Counted from the stretch's first letter, positions 46,408 through 58,019 are shown. The stretch is 64,000 nucleotides of DNA from Geosiphon pyriformis (GCA_016748015.1 JAAOMT010000512.1:1374893-1438892); one strand, 5' to 3'. Program-made: numbers and translations. The notes: generated by a model not told the origin, from the letters alone.

Positions 46408-47370
46408 CTATTTGTATTCAACATTTTTAGTAGTGAGCTGGTTGAGGGGTTTTGCAATTTCTGAGAATCTTTTGATGAATTTTTGGTAATAGGATGCTAA
46501 TCCAATAAATCCTCTTAATTCTGTGGTATTTTGTGGAGTCTTGAAGTTCTTGACAGTACTGATTTTTCCAGGGTCTGGTTTAATTCCATCTTTGCTAACA
46601 ATGTGACCAAGAAAAGCTAAACTTGTTTTTCCGAAGTAGCATTTTTCAATGTTCAGTTTCAATCCTGCTTTCCGTAATCGTTGAAAAACTTCTCGCAGGT
46701 GGATTAAATGTAGCTCGAAAGATGGTGAATAAACATCAGTGTCATCGAGATAAACTACTACTGATTTCCAAAGGAGGTCTTTGTAAACAACATCTATGAG
46801 TCTTTGGAATATTGCTGATGCATTGCATAATCCAAAAAGCATTACATTGAATTCGTAATTTCCTCCTTGAGTGGTAAATGCTGTTTTGGGGCAGTCTTTG
46901 GGATTCATAGCAACTTGCCAGTATCCACTCTCTAAATCTAGTGTTGAAAAGTATTTGGACTTTCCAAGGGCATCCAACATGTCATCAATTCGGAGAAGAG
47001 GGTAGGCATCCCCAATGGTGACACTGTTGAGTTGTCGGTAATCAACACAAAATCGTATCTTTCCATTTTTCTTTTTAACTAGGACCACAGGTGAGGCTCA
47101 TGGGCTCATTGATGATTGAATAAGCCTATTGTTAAGCATCTGTTGTACTTCTTCTCAGATAAATTGGTGACTTTTTGGGACAACTCGGTAGGCTTGTTGT
47201 CGCCTTGGTTTGGCATCTTCTGTATAGATTTGGTGTTGAACCAAATCAGTTCTTCCTAAGTCATTGTTGTTTTTGGTGAAAATGTCAGCAAATTCTGCAA
47301 TTAGCTCTTTAAGCTGGGTCTGTTGTTGTGGTTCAAGTTGTTCCATGTTGATTCGAGATAGTTTTTCCAT
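46408..47370 (-). pseudogene. GyC reverse transcriptase
   Basis: Lead-in ELIAEFADIFTKNNNDLGRT and the retroelement primer-grip segment HQIYTEDAKPRRQQAYRVVP. After two stops near 47157 and 47099 (expected Arg/Gln and Trp) comes a 226-codon open RT: IRFCVDYRQLNSVTIGDAYP, LDLESGYWQVAMNP, FNVMLFGLCNASAIFQRLID, intact catalytic VVYLDDTDVYS (about 46740), and thumb FQRLRKAGLKLNIEKCYFG, GHIVSKDG. The catalytic Asp pair is intact. Belongs to the same clade as GyA/GyB by motif wording. Confidence 0.92.
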
Positions 47371-47450
47371 GACAACATGGTAGTTTTCGGAGCTGGGGTT
47401 TGGATTGGTTTTTGGTATTGAATGTCCAATAATTTCAGAGAAATCGGGAA

Positions 47451-48180
47451 CTATTTGGGGTAATTCTTGTTGAAATATATTACTGTTAATAAAATTATGG
47501 GGTAATTATTGGGGTTGTAAAAAGCAACTCGGATTTTCTTTGTTCTTTCTGAAATATAAATGTTTGGGATCAAAATATTATGTTCCAAGCAGACTTGTTC
47601 ATTGGACTCAAAAATTTGTTGTGTGGTTGTTGACTTTGGGCAGGTGTAGATTTCCGGATGTTCTCCAAAGGGTGAGATAGTAATCGGTTGTAGAAGTCTG
47701 AGAATTTGGTGGGATTCGTTCTGTGTGTTAAGAGCTATATTAACTGGAACTGTGAATCGTCCAGTTGAACCAAAACCTTGGGTTCCTCTATTGCTTTTTC
47801 CTAATTGTTCTCTTTGATTGACTAGTTGTAAACCCGAAATGTTGATTAAGGGTAGGTAAATAGCTTGGACAATTTTTTTAGCATGTTCAATTTTGAATGG
47901 TTTGTCAGTTTCATTTTGAAGCATCACTGTTATGTCTCCAGTATATCCAGCATCGATTATTCCTCCTCTGACATTGATTCTTTTGCTTGCCAGAGAGGAC
48001 TGGGAGGCAATTTGAACTATTGCTCCTGGCAGGATTTTGAGTGCAATTTTGAGGTTGATTTTTGTAAGAGATTTGGGTTTGAGAACAAGAGTATCCTTGC
48101 CTGGATATCTTAGATCATATTTAGCATCAATTTCGTGTGCTTTTTCAGGTTTTATTTCTTGTCTGTTGTTGTTGAAGTAT
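47451..48180 (-). pseudogene. GyC dUTPase domain
   Basis: All five trimeric-dUTPase motifs are readable in one frame. Motif 1 is KYDLRYPGKD; motif 2 SQSSLASKRI; motif 3 GGIIDAGYTGDITVMLQN, with the catalytic Asp and the Tyr; motif 4 AKKIVQAIYLPL; and motif 5 NRGTQGFGSTGRF, the Gly-rich phosphate loop. dUTPase hydrolyses dUTP to dUMP and limits uracil incorporation during reverse transcription. A further 90 residues (PITISPFGEHPE, IYISERTKKIRVAFYNPNN) follow before the RT. The upstream boundary has a TAA near 48180. Of the three copies this one keeps the best motifs. Confidence 0.85.
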
Positions 48181-48185
48181 TTAAG

Positions 48186-48930
48186 TTATAAGGCAGGCTG
48201 ATTTTTGATAAGGTAGATGGGTGTTGTTTCAATTTCTTCTGTTTCTTCAGGTTCTCCGAATTCAATTTCATTCTCATTATTTTCGCTGGGCAAGGGGATA
48301 CTAAGAGCATAGCATTTAGAACACCATTGTTTATCACAAGGCATAATGTATTCTTCACATAGCCTAATGTTCATTTGCTCTAATTGTTGAATTTGAGCTT
48401 CTTGGATCGGGTAGGTGTGACTTGCAATTTGGTGGTAGACTTCTACTTCATCTTTGTAATCGAATCCAGCTAATTCCATAGTGTATTCAATGTATTCTGC
48501 TTCTTTCATTTGACGAACATCTTCTTTGGTAGCTCTATTAATTAATGTCATTGCTAAGTCGAAAATCATCTCAGCATCATGAAGGTAGTAATAAAGTTTG
48601 TTGAAAGCACTATTGTATGCTGCATTAAAGAGTGTTCCTCTTTTTACTTTTTCTGAAATTAATAAAGCATATTGGCAAGTCTGATTACAGACACCTCCTC
48701 TCATTGTTACATCAATCTAATTGCATTCTTCGGGTAGCATCTCTCCACAAGTCAAACAAGGGGTGTTGTCCCATTTTCTGCTCCTTTTTATTAAATGGCC
48801 CCATCGCTCTCTGTGGCAAGCCTTGCAGTAATAACAAGTATGATTCTCATATTCTTCTTTAGGCAAAATGCAGGCTCCCATTGATGATAGTTTCTTGTGA
48901 CAGTCCTTACATTTAAGGGGAATATAGGGG
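48186..48930 (-). pseudogene. GyC cysteine-rich zinc-finger-like module
   Basis: First cluster: PLKCKDCHKKLSSMGACILP, then HTCYYCKACHRERWG, then CLTCGEMLPEEC (48925-48722). After a TAG, 172 open codons (48704-48186) form a helical segment with GGVCNQTCQYALLISEKV, and a second cluster CEEYIMPCDKQWCSKCYA at about 48360-48310, followed by an acidic linker into the dUTPase. The Cys positions match those of GyB (41745-42395) and GyA (58040-58690). Not a known retroviral domain to me. Confidence 0.72.
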
Positions 48931-48959
48931 CGTTGTTTCCTTGGTTCGGGTTTTGAGTA

Positions 48960-49610
48960 AGGTATATTCTATCCAGAGGTTTCGGGTTTAGTGTGTGGGG
49001 TGAAATGTTCTTGTTCTGTTTTATCGGCCCAGTTGGACATTGATCCAAGAGCCATAAATGTTTCGATTATTGGTTTTTCTTTTTCCAGTTCAAATTCAAA
49101 AGCTGGGGCTTTTTCAGAGCATTTGTTGAATGTACCACAAATGGCAGGTACTCGGGCGTGTTGTCCTTGGTAGGAGATTGTTAACTCTTGTGTTTCCCAA
49201 TTCAGATTAGCATTGGCTTCTTGAAGCCAATCATTTCTGACAAGAGCTTGATACTGGGGTGTGTCCATTATAAGAACTTTGACTGGAATGGTGATTCCAT
49301 CAAGAGTGAATGGAAAATTGTCAATTTCTCCTACTGGGGTCTTTTTCATGCCATTGGCAGTAATGATTACTGTTTGAGCTGGTTGGTCGACATTTCTTTT
49401 CAACTGTTGCATTAACTGGTAGGTAATAATGCTTCCAGCGGATCCACTGTCTAGGATCAAGCGAATTGGCTTTCCTTCTACTTCAGCTTCTGTGTACATT
49501 GCAGTGATGGCTTTTTGCTCATCAGCCGCTGCATTGCTAAGCAAGAATGGTGATTCATTTGCTTCAAATTCAAAAGGAAAGATATCAAAGAGATTGGCGT
49601 TTTCAGTAAT
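48960..49610 (-). pseudogene. GyC aspartic protease
   Basis: FPFEFEANESPFLLSNAAAD, MYTEAEVEGKPIRLILDSGS (catalytic Asp in DSG), TYQLMQQLKRNVDQPAQTVI, GEIDNFPFTLDGITIPVKVL, RNDWLQEANANLNWETQEL. 191 codons are open (49544-48969). After the protease fold comes an acidic tail leading to the cysteine-rich module. Confidence 0.87.
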
Positions 49611-51100
49611 TCAGGCTGGTAGAATAGTGGTGTGGTTATGAGAAGAGTTTTGTTGTTGTTGTGCTGCAGTTCTACCTTCCAAGAGTGCAGTATGGTGAAA
49701 ATCCTGTTCTTTCAGCATTGTTAAATAACTGGGTTGAGTGTGGTAATAGTTGGGTCTTGTTTGAGTGGTATTTCAGAGAACCAATTGGTTGTTCGAACTG
49801 ATTCTACTGTTGTTTACTTGGTATCAGTTTTGTGGTGTAAATTGATTTTGTGTAATCAGTCTTCGAGCAGGTACTTGATAATGTTGGGTGGGTGGTTGTT
49901 GGTATTGCTGTTGGATTGGTTGTGGGGCGGGCTGATAATAGTTATTTTGGTATTGGGGTCTTGGTGGATAGTAAGCTGGTGGTGATGGTTGATAATAAGA
50001 TTGCTGTGGTGGAGAGTAACATTGATTACCCCTATTTTGTTGGTCTCATTGCAGCTTTTTGCAATCTCTTTTCCAGTGGCCAGAGATTCCACAGTAATGG
50101 CAATTCTGGGGCTGGTTATTGGAAAGTGGTGCAAAGTTATTTTGATTTCGTCTTTGTGGTGGTTGATATTTTTGGGGTTGTTGTTGTTGGTTGGTAAAAT
50201 AGTTTTCAATCTTCTTTGTAAGTTGGTCAATTTTTTTTTCAGCTGCTGAGCTGGTTTCTCCAATTGCCAAATTTACAAGTTTTGTATGATTGGCTTCTTC
50301 CATGGCCATTTCATATCTTTTCGCATACTGTATGGCAGAGTTTAAATCTTCTGGCACATGTAGGCAAACCTTTTTAATTAGTTTATTTTTTAGACCAGTG
50401 ATAAATTGATCCAAGATTTGAGCATCAGAATAATAATTGTTTGTCTCAAGTTGGCGAATCCATCTGAGAAGTTTGTTGAATTTCCCAATATAAGTCATAA
50501 CAGATTTGGAGGGTTCTTGTTTGATATTTCAAAAACGATTGCGAAGAGTAATGGAAATATTATTGTCGGTAAACTGTTCAAAAAAGGCTGCTTTGAAAGC
50601 ATTCCAATCATTGAATGAGGTGGCAAGGTTTTCAAACCATTCTCCTGCTGTTCCTTTGAGAAAGTAGGGTATTGTTCTTAACATTCTGGCAGCATTCCAT
50701 CCATTTGCATCTCCAGCTTTAGTAACTTGGTCGAGCCATTTTTGGGGACTGGTCTCAATATCTTCTCTATTGAATTCAGGGATTTTTGCAATGTATGTTG
50801 TCATTTTGTCTTCTTTGTTTTCACTGTCTATTGATTCTTCTTCGGTTTTTTCAGAGTTGTTTTCTTCATTTGCTGCTGTCTCAAAGTGTTCACTTTGATT
50901 TTCAGCTAGAAAATCAAGGAGATTGGAACTAGTTTGAAGGAGTTCTTGTTGTCTGGTGGGACTTCTGAGTGATGTAAAATTTTCTGGTCTTGCAAATCGA
51001 TTCAAGGGTGAATTAGGTGTTTGTGCTTGTGCAAGTGAAGCTGGAAAAGGTGTGATAGTAAGTAGAAGTTTTGAACTGGTTCCCTGTTCAGGTGTTTGTA
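49611..51100 (-). pseudogene. GyC gag (N-terminal part in gap)
   Basis: From the gap: a Ser/Thr/Glu-rich segment, then the gag core IPEFNREDIETSPQKWLDQV, LRTIPYFLKGTAGEWFENLA, FFEQFTDNNISITLRNRF, a TGA at an expected Trp (50526-50528), MTYIGKFNKLLRWIRQLETN, and the intact CCHC knuckle CHYCGISGHWKRDC near 50060. A Gln/Pro/Tyr-rich linker (YYQPSPPAYYPPRPQYQ) follows with a few stops. Unlike GyB, the N-terminal domain is not visible because of the N run. Confidence 0.85.
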
Positions 51101-51886
51101 NNNNNNNNNNNNNNNNNNNNNNNNNNNNNNNNNNNNNNNNNNNNNNNNNNNNNNNNNNNNNNNNNNNNNNNNNNNNNNNNNNNNNNNNNNNNNNNNNNNN
51201 NNNNNNNNNNNNNNNNNNNNNNNNNNNNNNNNNNNNNNNNNNNNNNNNNNNNNNNNNNNNNNNNNNNNNNNNNNNNNNNNNNNNNNNNNNNNNNNNNNNN
51301 NNNNNNNNNNNNNNNNNNNNNNNNNNNNNNNNNNNNNNNNNNNNNNNNNNNNNNNNNNNNNNNNNNNNNNNNNNNNNNNNNNNNNNNNNNNNNNNNNNNN
51401 NNNNNNNNNNNNNNNNNNNNNNNNNNNNNNNNNNNNNNNNNNNNNNNNNNNNNNNNNNNNNNNNNNNNNNNNNNNNNNNNNNNNNNNNNNNNNNNNNNNN
51501 NNNNNNNNNNNNNNNNNNNNNNNNNNNNNNNNNNNNNNNNNNNNNNNNNNNNNNNNNNNNNNNNNNNNNNNNNNNNNNNNNNNNNNNNNNNNNNNNNNNN
51601 NNNNNNNNNNNNNNNNNNNNNNNNNNNNNNNNNNNNNNNNNNNNNNNNNNNNNNNNNNNNNNNNNNNNNNNNNNNNNNNNNNNNNNNNNNNNNNNNNNNN
51701 NNNNNNNNNNNNNNNNNNNNNNNNNNNNNNNNNNNNNNNNNNNNNNNNNNNNNNNNNNNNNNNNNNNNNNNNNNNNNNNNNNNNNNNNNNNNNNNNNNNN
51801 NNNNNNNNNNNNNNNNNNNNNNNNNNNNNNNNNNNNNNNNNNNNNNNNNNNNNNNNNNNNNNNNNNNNNNNNNNNNNNNNNNNNNN
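51101..51886. other. assembly gap (786 N)
   Basis: Covers part of the GyC 5' LTR, its primer-binding site and the gag start. From the 952-bp LTR length the LTR should begin near 51445. Confidence 0.99.
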
Positions 51887-52396
51887 ACAATAATTAAAGA
51901 ATTTGGTTTTTCGAATTATTTGATATTTATTTCTTTTTGTGTGTATAGGAACGGTTTTAAGAGATAAATCTAAAGTAAGATATATTTTCTCGAAGAGAGA
52001 AGCTTTTCTTTTATACAACTTGTCATAACACTATTCTATGAACTTGAACTTTGCTATTTTCTACAATTTCGCTGAACTAAAGATACATTTCGGCGAACTA
52101 CAAGTTATTTCTGCGAACTATTAGATATTTCGGTGAACTATCAATTATTTTGGCAAATTTCTATAAATTTCGGCGAACTTTTGAATGTTACATAGTTTGG
52201 GGTATTGCATGATTAATCATCGCAATTAGGTTACATTTGTGTTGTGTACAATTTGGATTATTAATTAAATGATAATTTCGGACATTCTTTGCTAATGTAA
52301 TAAGTGATAATTTGAAACAATAATATATGCTAATTAATGATAGAAATTATGAGATAGTTTCATGCTAAATGATATTTCTAATTTCGTCTGGTAACA
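51887..52396 (-). repeat. GyC 5' LTR (visible part)
   Basis: Matches 43195-43705 closely, with a 26-nt-scale insertion near 52295-52325, and ends CGTCTGGTAACA before the CTGC duplication. It includes the ACTTGAACTTTGCTATTTTC tract. Confidence 0.9.
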
Positions 52397-53160
52397 CTGC
52401 ATTGATTTGAAAATAGCACTGGAAATTTTGGCAACAACAATGGTTCAATTAGTATCTAGGAGTAGTTTAGCAAAAAGAGGGATAAATATAAGAGGAGGAA
52501 TAATTAATATGAGATATATAAGAAATATCATCACCATGCTACAAAATAACTTAGAAAAGGCCTATATCATAGAGCCAAACAAAAAGATAGCACAAGCAAT
52601 CTTCCTGCCTCTGGTTAAAGTAGCTCAATTAGTATCAGTGGGAAACAAAAAAGAACTAGGGATAACAGCAAGAGGGATACAGGGATTTGGATCCACAAGT
52701 AGAATAGATATACCAGTCAATATGGTGAAGGAAAAAATTATTGGCCAAGGAGAAATTATCTCAACCAGTCAAACAATTTCTATTTCACCATATAGCAGAT
52801 ATATGTTAGCAATAAAAAGGAGAGAGAAGATGCAAGAACAGATTTTTGAAGCAAAAACAACCCTTTGTGAATCAGGAGAAATTGGACTTATCAATTTACA
52901 CATACCAGCCAAGAGCCATAACCATATCAAAATTCCCATCTACAACAACACTGGAAATGTTGTAGAGATACTGGAAAGAACTACTCTCGGATATTAACCA
53001 CGGAAATTGAAGATCAAGTACCAAGCAGCATTCCAGATTTTCCACAGCTTTGTGGATATGTAGACATTACATCACAAACTATCTATAGACAAAACGAGTG
53101 TTATCTGTTACAGCCAGAACAATTGAAACAGATAAACATAGAAAATCTAGACTCACTTCA
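52397..53160 (+). pseudogene. GyB dUTPase, C-terminal part
   Basis: Resumes the frame cut at 42753: IDLKIALEILATTMVQLVSR, motif 2 RSSLAKRGIN, motif 3 reduced to GGIINMRYIRNI (the catalytic Asp of the IIDxxY pattern is Asn), motif 4 IAQAIFLPLVKV, and motif 5 ARGIQGFGSTSRID. Open to 52997, then frame-shifted into the pre-RT segment. The missing Asp would inactivate it. Confidence 0.8.
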
Positions 53161-54120
53161 ACAGATGCAACTAAAGATGTTACTCAATAATTTCAATGAC
53201 ATCTTCACCAGTGAAAACAAATTTGGCAGAACTGATATTATCCAGCATCAGATCAAGACTGAAGATACAATGCCAATTAAACAGTAAGCATATAGGGTAC
53301 CACCAGCCAGCTATAAAATCATTTGTTAAGAGATCAACCGAATACTTGACAATGGGTTAATTTAGCCATCAATGAGCCCATGATCATTACCAATAGTACT
53401 TATCTGTAAAAAGAATAGAAAAATCCGATTTTGTGTAGACTACAGGAAACTCAATGGTGTAACTCATGGAGACAACTATCCAACTCCATGGATACAAGAA
53501 CTATTCAATACTTTCGGTGGAAACAAATGGTTCTCAATGTTAGACTTGGATAGTGGTTACTGGCAAGTAGCCATGAATCCAGCCAACAAAAAAAAAATGG
53601 CATTCACTACAAGAGAGGGAAACTTTGAGTTTGAAGTTATGCTATTCAGCTTAATCAACACTCCAGTTACATTTCAATAGCTAATGAAAATTGTGTACCC
53701 CAGCTTATTGTGAAAATCAGTAGTTGTATACTTGGATGACACCAATATGTTCTCAAAAACATTTGATAATTATCTACATTATCTCCAACAAGTGTTCGAA
53801 AGACTACGATGAGCAGGATTAAAATTGAATGCAACAAAGTGTTTTTTCAGCAAAACAGAACTAAAATTCTTGGGACACATAGTTAGCAAAGATGGCATAA
53901 AAACAGATTCAGAGAAAATAGAGATAGTAAAGAACTTTCCAATACCAACCAACGTAACCGAACTGAAATCATTTTTGGGATTCATGAGTTATTATAGATG
54001 CTTCATAAAGAATTTTTCAAAGATAGCACAACCACTTAATGATCTTCAAACCAAAAATGCAAAGTATAAATGGACTGAAACCCAGCAAGAAGCATTTGAC
54101 ATCTTAAGAAAAAAGCTTAT
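53161..54120 (+). pseudogene. GyB reverse transcriptase
   Basis: MLLNNFNDIFTSENKFGRTD, then RT motifs IRFCVDYRKLNGVTHGDNYP, WFSMLDLDSGYWQVAMNP, FEFEVMLFSLINTPVTFQ, catalytic VVYLDDTNMFS intact at about 53725, and thumb LKLNATKCFFSKTELKFLGH. Stops near 53287, 53326, 53361, 53389, 53680, 53713 and 53811 lie mostly at expected Gln/Trp/Arg codons. Confidence 0.88.
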
Positions 54121-54535
54121 TCAAGCTTCAGTATTGATCTATCCAGATCATAGTAAACTATTCATTATTACCACTGATGCATTAGATCAAGTATTGGGAG
54201 CAGTACTATCTCAGAAAAGATTGGATGAAAGAGAACATCCAGTCACATATGCCAACCAAGGTTTGACTCCAGCCAAAAAGAACTATGGAACACCAGAATT
54301 AGAACATCTAGCAATTTATTGGGCAGTTATGAAATGGAAAAAATACTTGAGCCAAAAGTTTGAGGTGTACACAGATCACAAAAGATTGACATCACTCCAA
54401 AAACAAAAATTTGGAAATGGAAGACAGTTAAGATGGAAAATGGCTTTTTCGACATATACTTATACCATATATTATAAAAAGGGAAAAGACAACGGAAATG
54501 CCAATGGTTTGTTGCGAATGAAACAAATCTAAGAA
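54121..54535 (+). pseudogene. GyB RNase H
   Basis: LFIITTDALDQVLGAVLSQK, TYANQGLTPAKKNYGTPELE, FEVYTDHKRLTSLQKQKFGN, closing NANGLLRMKQI. In the first motif Asp is kept (TTDA). Open as one frame with the RT thumb from 53825 to 54532. Confidence 0.85.
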
Positions 54536-54639
54536 TATTTCAACCCAAAAATATAACAAAACCAAAACAATACTTATGAAAATATAACAAAAGATGAACA
54601 CACAAAAATATTAACAACTTCAACATTATATAGATACTC

Positions 54640-55975
54640 AACAGTTCAAGAAGAAATTATCTCAACCAGAACAAAAGAGAATCAAACAACAATCCAAATA
54701 TTTTATCACTCACCAAAATATACTTTATCAGAAAAATAGAAAAGATTCAGATCAACCAACCAGAGTAATTACAGAACCAGAAAAGAAGACAATACTGTTC
54801 AATATGCACTCAGATTTAACTGCAGGACATTTTCATAAAGAAGCAACCATAGAAAGAACCAGAAAAAGATACTATTGGCCATCAATGTATTCAGACATCA
54901 TCCAATATGTGCAAAATTATAATGCTTGTCAAAGAAGAGAAAAAACAAAACCCAGCAAACCATTGAGACCAATCAAAGTGAGACAACCATTTGACCGTAT
55001 TGGAATTGATTTAGTTAGATTATTGACAATTACCAGCAGAGGCAACAGATATATTGCAGTAGTCATAGACTATCTTATTAAATGGCCAGAAGCCAAAGCA
55101 ATTCAAAGAGCAGATACAGAATCTATTGCCAAATTCGTCCATCAAGATCTGATTTGTCAACATGGATGTCCAAAAGAATTATTATCAGACCAAGGAATCC
55201 ATTTTGTAAATAGAACATTAGCAGAACTAAGCCAAAGATTCGGAATTAAGAGACCACTATTATTATCATATCATCCACAAACCAATGGATTAGTTGAAAG
55301 ATTTAATAGAACATAGTGTGAAGCAATAACAAAACTCAGCCAAGAAAATCAGGATGAATAGAATTTGTTCATACCATCAGTATTATTTGCTTATTGGACA
55401 ATGAAGCAAGACACCACACAAGCAACACTATTTAAATTGATATATAATAGAACAGCAACATTACCAGTTGAGATAGAGGTTAATACATATCCAACTGAAC
55501 CAATAACAGAAGAGAATTTCCAAAAAACATTGTTAAGAAGAACATATGACTTAATGGAAACATTGGAAAACAAACAAAAAAGAACAGCTGATAACATACA
55601 AAAGTCACAAAAGAAACAGAAAGAAAGACATAATAATCAACTACCAGACAAACCAGTTGAATTCAAGAATTGGAGACAAAGTACTCTTATATCGTACCAA
55701 AGTGGAAAAACAATGAAGTGGAAAATTTGACCCCAAATGGGATGGACCATTTCACATAGAAAAAATTCTAGGAAATGGAGCTTACAAATTAAGACTGGAT
55801 AACAAAATCTTAACCAAAACAGCACATAAAGATCGACTAAAACCATACCACAACATCACACCATCATCTACCAGTAATATTCCACAATTAGGAGTACAGA
55901 AGATACTAGTCCAACCAGAGGAGATTCCATGAAATTTGAAACCAATCATTATCATTAACAATAACATGTTAAATT
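54640..55975 (+). pseudogene. GyB integrase
   Basis: HHCC finger degraded (HSDLTAGHFH kept; YVQNYNACQRRE has Tyr for the first Cys). Catalytic core complete: GIDLVRLL, LLSDQGIHFVNRTLAELSQR, NGLVERFNRT (D, D, E present). Then FIPSVLFAYWTMKQDT, an IN tail KKQKERHNNQLPDKPVEFKN and, after a frameshift near 55670, FDPKWDGPFHIEKILGNGAY. Stops at 55315 and 55359. No chromodomain. Confidence 0.87.
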
Positions 55976-56001
55976 AATCCATCAAAAAAATATATAAAGA
56001 C

Positions 56002-56700
56002 ATGGTAAATGTAACAAGAAATATTAGAAAAATAGAAATTACAGACAACATCTACTCACTAGCACAACAACTTTTTCAATTAATTCAATACCAAGAGATA
56101 GAAATTACAATTAATCAACAAACCATCTAATATCAAGACACTAGAAAGACATTGCCACATAAAACACAGAAGAAAACAGAAAATACTATTGACAAAATTA
56201 TTGTGAAAGTAAAATTAGCAATAAAAAAGTTGACAAAAGAGTCACTATACCAAGAGTTAACTAAAGAAACTTGGAATTGGTGGATATAACAATTTCCAAG
56301 AAACTATTGTTATTTTTACTTGGGACAACATGTGAATATCCAGAATCTATATACAGATAAAACAAAGCAATAATTCGACACAAAAATACTACAACAATTA
56401 GAACATTTTTTGGGAAAAAACAACTTATCTACACAGGCCTGAGCCATATACCGAATACACACAGCATTTCAGGATCAACCAGAAATCTTACTCAACAAAG
56501 CAATGAATACAGTTATCAGTAATAAATTAGAAAAAATCACCAACACTCAATTTGAAGAATTACAGACTTAAATAACACAAGTAATTCTCAAAAATGAAAT
56601 TCAGAAAATACTTTAAGAAGGAGAATTAACAGAGTTAGATTTCAATGGAGCTCAATATTAAAAGGAGGGAATAATATTACTCATAGAAATATAAGAAATA
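56002..56700 (+). pseudogene. GyB ORF3, accessory ORF
   Basis: One frame from ATG 56002 with about eight stops (mostly TAA at probable Gln). It starts NIYSLAQQLFQLIQYQEIEI and TINQQTI, parallel to IQQLFQKLMLALKTIPELSI of GyC and QNIQNAFYTFHEY of GyE. It then has a Lys-rich middle, QFPRNYCYFYLGQHV (compare YPPIYRYFHIGKTL in GyC), AIYRIHTAFQ, KLEKITNTQFEELQ, and an acidic end EGELTELDFNGAQY that runs into the polypurine tract. Function unknown. Confidence 0.65.
56661..56674 (+). promoter_or_regulatory. GyB polypurine tract
   Basis: AAAGGAGGGAATAA directly before the 3' LTR. Confidence 0.75.
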
Positions 56701-57457
56701 TATATTAGCATAGTTATTAACCAATCAAAAGTAGACATAGTAAAATATGGAATTCCAGGATTCCTTTCAGGAATTGCAGGATTCCAGGAATTCCAAAATT
56801 CCTGTTGTGAAGAATTGAGGAATTGAGGAATCTTAATTATGTATATATAACAGTAGGATTAGAAGCTAAAAAGACAGACCTTCAAGTTTAGATTTTATCT
56901 AGACAATCTTTCAAACACAATAAATAACTATTTAGTATCTCAAACTTAATTCCACTATTAACACTCCATGTTGATAGTAATTGATACTTAAACACACTAA
57001 AACAATAGCTCTTGATCATGGCTATTGATGGGATACTGACTTGCAAAATTGCCTTGGCTTATTTATGATTTTTTTTTATTTCTTTTCTTTATTTTATTTT
57101 GATTTTATTGTTGTACACTAATTGGTTGAATAAAGCACTAGATTACTGACATCAAAAATTGCCTGGTAAAAGACCCCTGTGAGAGGGTAAGACATGTACA
57201 AAAGATATGGAATACTTACCAGAGGATTGCCAGCCATTACACCAAGAGAAGAATTGACAGAATTGTAATTCTGGGAAGCTATGGATAAAACAACTATTGA
57301 ATCTCTGTCCATTATACAAAAAACTCAACCCAAAACCTTCAGATACAAAACCTTCAGATACAAAATCTTCAGATTAATAACATCAACGCAAAAAACTTTT
57401 AGCACCAAATTACAGGTTTGTTATTTGATTCAACACCCTAAATAATCACTCGTAATA
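56675..57457 (+). repeat. GyB 3' LTR
   Basis: 783 bp, TATTACTCATAG (expected TGTTACTCAT) to CTCGTAATA (expected TTGTAACA). It pairs with 37724-38571 but with fewer repeat units around GGAATTGCAGGATTCCAG (56748-56830) and many transitions. It retains an ATGTATATATAACAG TATA-like site near 56839. Confidence 0.92.
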
Positions 57458-57800
57458 CTGCTGATGGAGCAACCAAAACTCTTATTAGTGAAATTGACGA
57501 CTTTTCTATCAAAGCCAATAGTATTATTGTCCCAATCAAAGTATTAGTCATGGAAGCCACCCAATACCAAGCACTCGTTGGTAATAATTGGCTATTCAAA
57601 ATCAATGCATTGCTTGATTAGAATACGCAGGAGCTTCAAATTAGCCAGAATGGCCAACACACACATGTACCAACTACATGTGGCCATTTCAAGACCACCA
57701 ACTCAACAACACCACTCATCAAGTTTGAGGAAAAAAAGAAGAAACCTACCTGAGAAGCCTATCAAGTGTTATGAACTGAAGAAGACCACAACAAGTTACC
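57458..57800 (+). pseudogene. GyA protease, C-terminal part
   Basis: Resumes after GyB: ADGATKTLISEIDDFSIKAN, PIKVLVMEATQYQALVGNNW, LFKINALLD, then a TAG (expected Tyr/Gln) and TQELQISQNGQHTHVPTTCG, matching the GyB and GyC protease ends. The split proves the nested insertion. Confidence 0.85.
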
Positions 57801-58019
57801 ACTAATACTCTCTTGGGACGATAATGGAAATGGAAAAAAAAAGGAAAAACTTATTTGGAACACCAACCAAGACTGAGAAACTAACAATGACTCAAACAAA
57901 CTACCAAACTGAGAATAAGAAGAAACTGACAAAAAAAAAGAAGGAAGAAGATCTAACCAAAGAAACAACTGCTACAGAAGAAATAACTAGTAACTGAGAA
58001 AAAAACTACTCATAGGAAC

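Larger units (their letters stand above)
42754..52396 (-). mobile_element. GyC: Ty3/Gypsy element inserted in the GyB dUTPase
   Basis: LTRs at 42754-43705 (3' LTR in element orientation) and to 52396 (5' LTR, start hidden in an N gap). Target duplication CTGC at 42750-42753 and 52397-52400. LTR ends are perfect 10-bp inverted repeats TGTTACCAGA/TCTGGTAACA. This is the best-preserved full element: gag, protease, cysteine-rich module, dUTPase, RT, RNase H, integrase and ORF3 in order on the minus strand, with only one or a few stops per domain. It belongs to a different family from GyA/GyB but has the same unusual layout. Confidence 0.95.
37724..57457 (+). mobile_element. GyB: Ty3/Gypsy element inserted in the GyA protease
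   Basis: LTRs at 37724-38571 and 56675-57457; internal domains gag, protease, cysteine-rich module, dUTPase, RT, RNase H, integrase, ORF3. It contains GyC (42754-52396). The flanks are CCAC (37720-37723) and CTGC (57458-57461), a 4-bp target duplication that now differs by two transitions. Using CTGC restores GyA codons ATA ACT GCT GAT, matching the homologous GyB protease. The two LTRs differ by many transitions and by the copy number of a short repeat, so this is an old insertion. Confidence 0.93.
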
